Below, one piece after another: positions 37,033 through 39,690 of a DNA stretch of 39,690 nt. The position numbers were made by a program, and so were the translations under genes. This DNA comes from Pseudomonadota bacterium. Lineage in GTDB: Bacteria; Myxococcota_A; UBA796; GCA-2862545. Under the pieces are notes generated by a model. It saw nothing but the letters and a program-made list of their open reading frames with translations. It was not told the DNA's origin and made no database searches. The stretch lies in NCBI GenBank assembly GCA_002862545.1, contig PKDJ01000044.1, positions 1 to 39,690 on the forward strand. Reading direction: 5' to 3'. Each line of letters opens with the position of its first letter. The stretch's first letter is position 1.

Positions 37033-37081
37033 AGAGGAGTCGGCTAGAGACGGGCCGGCTTAGACCATGAAGGAGATCCCC

Positions 37082-37402
37082 ATGCGCAAGATCACTCTCG
37101 CAGCCATCGCGCTGTTCGCCGCAGCCTGCGGCCCGAACCTCGAGAAGTCCTGTGAGGCCTACGTCGAGGCTGTCAACGCCTGCGTCGGCGGCGGCACCAC
37201 CACGGCTACCGGTGACACCACGGGTTCGGCCACGGCCACTGGCACCGCCACGGGCACCGGCCTGTCCATCGACGACAGCTTCTGCGCCATCTACGACGGC
37301 TACTCCGGCTCCGAGGCCAAGGACGCTGCTGCGTACCTCGACTGCCTCACCGATGCCCTCACGGCTGACTGCGCCGGCGACATCAGCGGCTGCACCCCCT
37401 GA
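37082..37402 (+). CDS. Small lipoprotein with Thr/Gly/Ala linker
   Basis: 106 residues from ATG 37082, which has a textbook AGGAG six bases upstream; the ATG at 37067 lies before that site and is not preferred. The lipobox is FAAAC (Cys16), followed by GPNLEKSCEAYVEAVNACVGG. A Thr/Gly/Ala low-complexity stretch (TATGTATGTG-like) comes next, and then a small domain with four further Cys, probably paired (FCAIYDGYSG, YLDCLTDALTADCAG, GCTP). The helical Cys-x8-Cys spacing recurs in small Myxococcota lipoproteins. Function unknown. Two tandem hairpins directly after the stop suggest a strong transcript end and possibly an abundant mRNA. Confidence 0.85.
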   Translation: MRKITLAAIALFAAACGPNLEKSCEAYVEAVNACVGGGTTTATGDTTGSATATGTATGTGLSIDDSFCAIYDGYSGSEAKDAAAYLDCLTDALTADCAGDISGCTP

Positions 37403-37458
37403 TTCAGCTTTCCTGAATCACAAACCCGGCCCGGTTCGCGCATGCGTGTACCGGGCCG
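37400..37458 (+). terminator. Two tandem perfect hairpins after the small lipoprotein
   Basis: TGATTCAG (37400-37407) pairs with CTGAATCA (37413-37420); the stem starts in the stop codon. A second stem, CGGCCCGGT (37427-37435) with ACCGGGCCG (37450-37458), is nine perfect pairs. No long U-tract is present. The pair may terminate transcription, stabilise the mRNA end, or both. Confidence 0.6.
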
Positions 37459-37530
37459 AGGTGCGTCTTGGGTCGGTCACGCGGCCCTGCAGTGCTGGTG
37501 TAGGCTGAACGCACCGCCTCTGGAGGCTGC

Positions 37531-38349
37531 ATGGCGCGGTGGATCGTGCGCACCACAGAGCTGATCGGCGTGGTGCTCGTCGTCGCTGGCGGTGTGGTGC
37601 TGTCGCTCGGGCCTCCCGACACCTGGCCGTGGCTCCTCCGGTGGCTCGGGCCCCCTCGGACGCTCGCGCAGGAGATCTACCCGAGCGAGGGAACAGCCTC
37701 CGTCGATCATGCCCTGCTCGATGGGCTGCTGCGCGAGCATGTGCGCGAGGGGTGGGTGGACTACGGCGCGGTCGCTGAAGACCCGCGACTCGACCGCTAC
37801 CTGCAGGTCCTCGCTGCTGCGCCCTGGGACGCACTCTCGCGCGATGAGCGCCTCGCTCTGGCGATCAACGCCTACAACGCCTTCACCCTGGCCCTGATCG
37901 TGGACCACGGTCCGGTCGACTCGATCCAGGACATCCCGGCGGCCGAGCGCTGGGATGCCGCGAGGTGGACCCTCGGTGGCCGCACCGTGTCGCTGTCGTC
38001 TCTGGAGCACGAGGAGCTGCGGCGAAACTTCCGCGAGCCCCGCATCCACTTCTCGATCAACTGCGCGAGCATCGGCTGCCCACCCCTACGCAGCGAGGCC
38101 TACGTGCCGGCTCGCCTGGAGGCTCAGCTCGAGGACGCCTCGGCGAGGCTGCACGCCGACTCCCGGTGGGTGCGCATCGAGGGGAGAACCGCTCACCTCA
38201 CCAAGCTCTACTCGTGGTACGAGGGCGACTTCACGCAGGCAGCGGGCTCCCCACTGGCCTACGCCTCCACCTGGGTTCCGGCGCTGGGCGACGGGTCGTG
38301 GTCCATTCGCTGGCTCGACTACGACTGGTCGCTCAACGGCGCTTGGTAG
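37531..38349 (+). CDS. DUF547-domain membrane-anchored protein
   Basis: 272 residues. An N-terminal membrane helix (TTELIGVVLVVAGGVVLSLG, 8-27) is followed by a periplasmic DUF547 domain. Its typical segments are VDYGAVAEDPRLDRYLQVL, LALAINAYNAFTLALIVDH, WTLGGRTVSLSSLEHEELRR and HFSINCASIGCPPLRSEAY with the conserved Cys pair. The C-terminal WLDYDWSLNGAW is also usual. The family is widespread but has no established biochemical role; a protease-like or peptide-binding activity has been suggested from fold similarity, which I cannot test. ATG 37531 has GGAGG four bases upstream. It is convergent with the arylsulfotransferase-like gene, nine bases away. Confidence 0.92.
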   Translation: MARWIVRTTELIGVVLVVAGGVVLSLGPPDTWPWLLRWLGPPRTLAQEIYPSEGTASVDHALLDGLLREHVREGWVDYGAVAEDPRLDRYLQVLAAAPWDALSRDERLALAINAYNAFTLALIVDHGPVDSIQDIPAAERWDAARWTLGGRTVSLSSLEHEELRRNFREPRIHFSINCASIGCPPLRSEAYVPARLEAQLEDASARLHADSRWVRIEGRTAHLTKLYSWYEGDFTQAAGSPLAYASTWVPALGDGSWSIRWLDYDWSLNGAW

Positions 38350-38358
38350 GACCTCGCC

Positions 38359-39690
38359 TCACGGGACGATGATCTCATCGGGAGGCACCCACGGCACGAT
38401 GCGGGAGGCATGGTCCCAGCCCTCGGGGCAGGCAGGCTCGAAGTGCCGGTGGATAGTGCCGTCCGCGCTAAGCTCGAGGGCATACGGCACCTGGGCGCAG
38501 GTGACGAGTACCCGCTCCTCGCCCAGGGCCACTGCGCCGCCCTGAAATGGGCAGAAGTCGGGCAGCGTCCAGGTCTGCTCCAGGTGTGCCGTGCGGGTGT
38601 CCAGACTGAGCGCGAGCGCTCGCGAGGGGAGCCCGTCGAGGCTGTCCCGATTGTCGAACAGCAGCAGGCGCCCTGTGTCGTCTAGGGTGGCGTGGTGCTG
38701 GTAGGCGAAGTCGTGTGGCTCGGGAAGCTCAGGTGACGCGGTGAGGATCAGACCCCCGTCGACGACGCTCCGCGGGCCCGAGAGCCACCAATCGACCACG
38801 CCGAAGTCGGGGGCTTCTGGATCGCTCCGCACCTGGACGACGGTGTGGAGGTGTCGGAAGGAGACCAGCATCGTCCCCGGGGGCCCGGGCTGCACGGTGT
38901 TGGCGTGCGACCAGTCCAGCGCGCCGGGAAACCAGCTGAACCAGTAGGCCGAGAGCAGGTCGGTCGGGCCGCCGCTCGGCTCGAGCCAGTCGGTCAGGTC
39001 CCAGCGGCCGGCGACCGTGCCGTCTGGGTCGATCAGCGCCACGCCGTCGACGACGTAGCGTCTGCCGTCCGAGCCGATGGTCTCGAAGGCGGTGAGCACC
39101 TGGATGCGGCCGTCACTCACCGAGACATCGTGGTGAGCGGGGCGGTCGAGGAGCGCCACGAGGTCGAGGTCGAGGCGCACCTCGCCACCGTAGGTCACCT
39201 CGACGAGGCGATTCTCGTCGAGGAGCGCCACGAAGGAGCCGCGCTCGGTCGCCACGGCTGCCACCAGCTGGCTGCTCTCGGGAAAACTCTGGAGCCAGAC
39301 CACGCGGTCGTGCCCGTCGACGACGGTGAGCGTTGGGGCCACACCGCAGCCCATGGGAACCAGGAGGTGATCCGACCGAGGATCGTCCCGCTCGCCGAGC
39401 ACGGTGTAGGCCCCTGCAGCGGGCAGCATGCCAGTGCTGAGGGCCCCCTCCGCGAGAGCGCCGGAGACCTCCCCCTCGACGCGCCAGGTGTGAGGACTGT
39501 CTGGAGGCAGCAGGCCGACACGCACCGTGGCCTCTGTCGCGGCCTCCACGGTGCGCCAGACGCGGGACTGGCCGGTCGCAGTCTCGGTGACGATCACCCG
39601 CACGGTCTCGGCCTGTGTCGTGGTGACGCGGCAGCTCATGCGCAGCGGGTTGTCGTCCTGCAGGGAGCAGGACGCGGCGAGTGGATCAGG
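38359..39690 (-). CDS. Arylsulfotransferase (ASST)-like protein, N-terminus cut by window edge
   Basis: 443 residues are present and the frame continues past 39690 (the internal ATG at 39639 is not the true start). The first visible part, around CSLQDDNPLRMSC, is a fibronectin-like beta domain common in myxococcote surface lipoproteins. A beta-propeller follows with segments matching arylsulfotransferase-like families: DWSHANTVQPGPPG, GALDWSHAN, HDFAYQHHATLDDTGRLLLFDN and LSLDTRTAHLEQTWTL. Several conserved His are seen. Classical ASST transfers sulfate between phenols in the periplasm using a catalytic His; many bacterial relatives are untested. A signal peptide or lipobox would lie to the right of the window. 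Confidence 0.85.
   Translation of the reverse strand, partial: PDPLAASCSLQDDNPLRMSCRVTTTQAETVRVIVTETATGQSRVWRTVEAATEATVRVGLLPPDSPHTWRVEGEVSGALAEGALSTGMLPAAGAYTVLGERDDPRSDHLLVPMGCGVAPTLTVVDGHDRVVWLQSFPESSQLVAAVATERGSFVALLDENRLVEVTYGGEVRLDLDLVALLDRPAHHDVSVSDGRIQVLTAFETIGSDGRRYVVDGVALIDPDGTVAGRWDLTDWLEPSGGPTDLLSAYWFSWFPGALDWSHANTVQPGPPGTMLVSFRHLHTVVQVRSDPEAPDFGVVDWWLSGPRSVVDGGLILTASPELPEPHDFAYQHHATLDDTGRLLLFDNRDSLDGLPSRALALSLDTRTAHLEQTWTLPDFCPFQGGAVALGEERVLVTCAQVPYALELSADGTIHRHFEPACPEGWDHASRIVPWVPPDEIIVP

Noticed and set aside
36998-37040. Second B12-box-like element, because AAACTGGCAG here also occurs in the riboswitch at about 20850
   Set aside because: Only ten bases are shared; none of the other riboswitch boxes or stems are present on either strand.
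1-39690. CRISPR arrays, tRNA or rRNA genes, insertion sequences or prophage
   Set aside because: No repeat-spacer pattern, cloverleaf, transposase, integrase or phage structural gene was recognised on either strand.

Overview
The window comes from a high-GC Gram-negative bacterium, most likely a myxococcote (Myxococcota, formerly Deltaproteobacteria) or a close relative. The evidence is internal. There are many lipobox lipoproteins with Thr/Gly or Asp/Thr/Ala linkers, a MYXO-CTERM-like C-terminal anchor, MopE-type Cys/Asp metal-binding motifs, thrombospondin type 3-like and FG-GAP repeats, a eukaryotic-type Ser/Thr kinase, an outer-membrane-barrel-like C-terminus, and KdsB for LPS Kdo activation. 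Genes are densely packed, often with ATGA/GTGA overlaps. No tRNA, rRNA, CRISPR array or insertion sequence was recognised.

Layout. 1-1811 (-): a secreted protein-arginine deiminase cut by the left edge, and a secreted cupin. 1891-3853 (+): an overlapping trio of BtuF-like binding protein, TtcA and a GFA-family protein. 3863-5935: ferredoxin and a Lys-rich membrane protein (-), CPBP protease (+). 5981-13576: a PDZ-like/Sel1/beta-barrel protein, a secreted protein, a Ser/Thr kinase, and PBP1C. 13588-15494: a lipoprotein, KdsB, and a 40-residue membrane peptide missed by ordinary gene-size cut-offs. 15481-20696: mostly surface lipoproteins. 20697-20946 (-): a cobalamin riboswitch with a plausible ribosome-binding-site-sequestering expression platform, reading into a two-lipoprotein operon. 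20997-25996 (-): an OppA-OppB-OppC peptide-importer operon in which OppB carries a WD40 propeller inside its first periplasmic loop. 26498-28454 (-): dihaem cytochrome c peroxidase and a coiled-coil membrane protein. 28608-31983 (+): amidohydrolase lipoprotein and a barrel-like protein. 32029-34654 (+): ECF sigma factor, probable anti-sigma/TPR protein and vWA-like lipoprotein in one overlapping operon. 34655-36134 (-): ATP-grasp and GNAT enzymes. 36269-38349 (+): TauE-like permease, small lipoprotein, DUF547 protein. 38359-39690 (-): arylsulfotransferase-like protein cut by the right edge.

Most of the window concerns the cell envelope: building it (PBP1C, KdsB), sensing across it (kinase, ECF sigma), importing through it (Opp, probable B12 capture) and decorating it (about ten lipoproteins). 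The two most unusual items are the WD40-in-OppB architecture and the B12 riboswitch controlling two uncharacterised lipoproteins instead of btuB or cob genes. A vertebrate-like PAD catalytic domain in a secreted bacterial protein is third. Functions for the lipoproteins are inference only.
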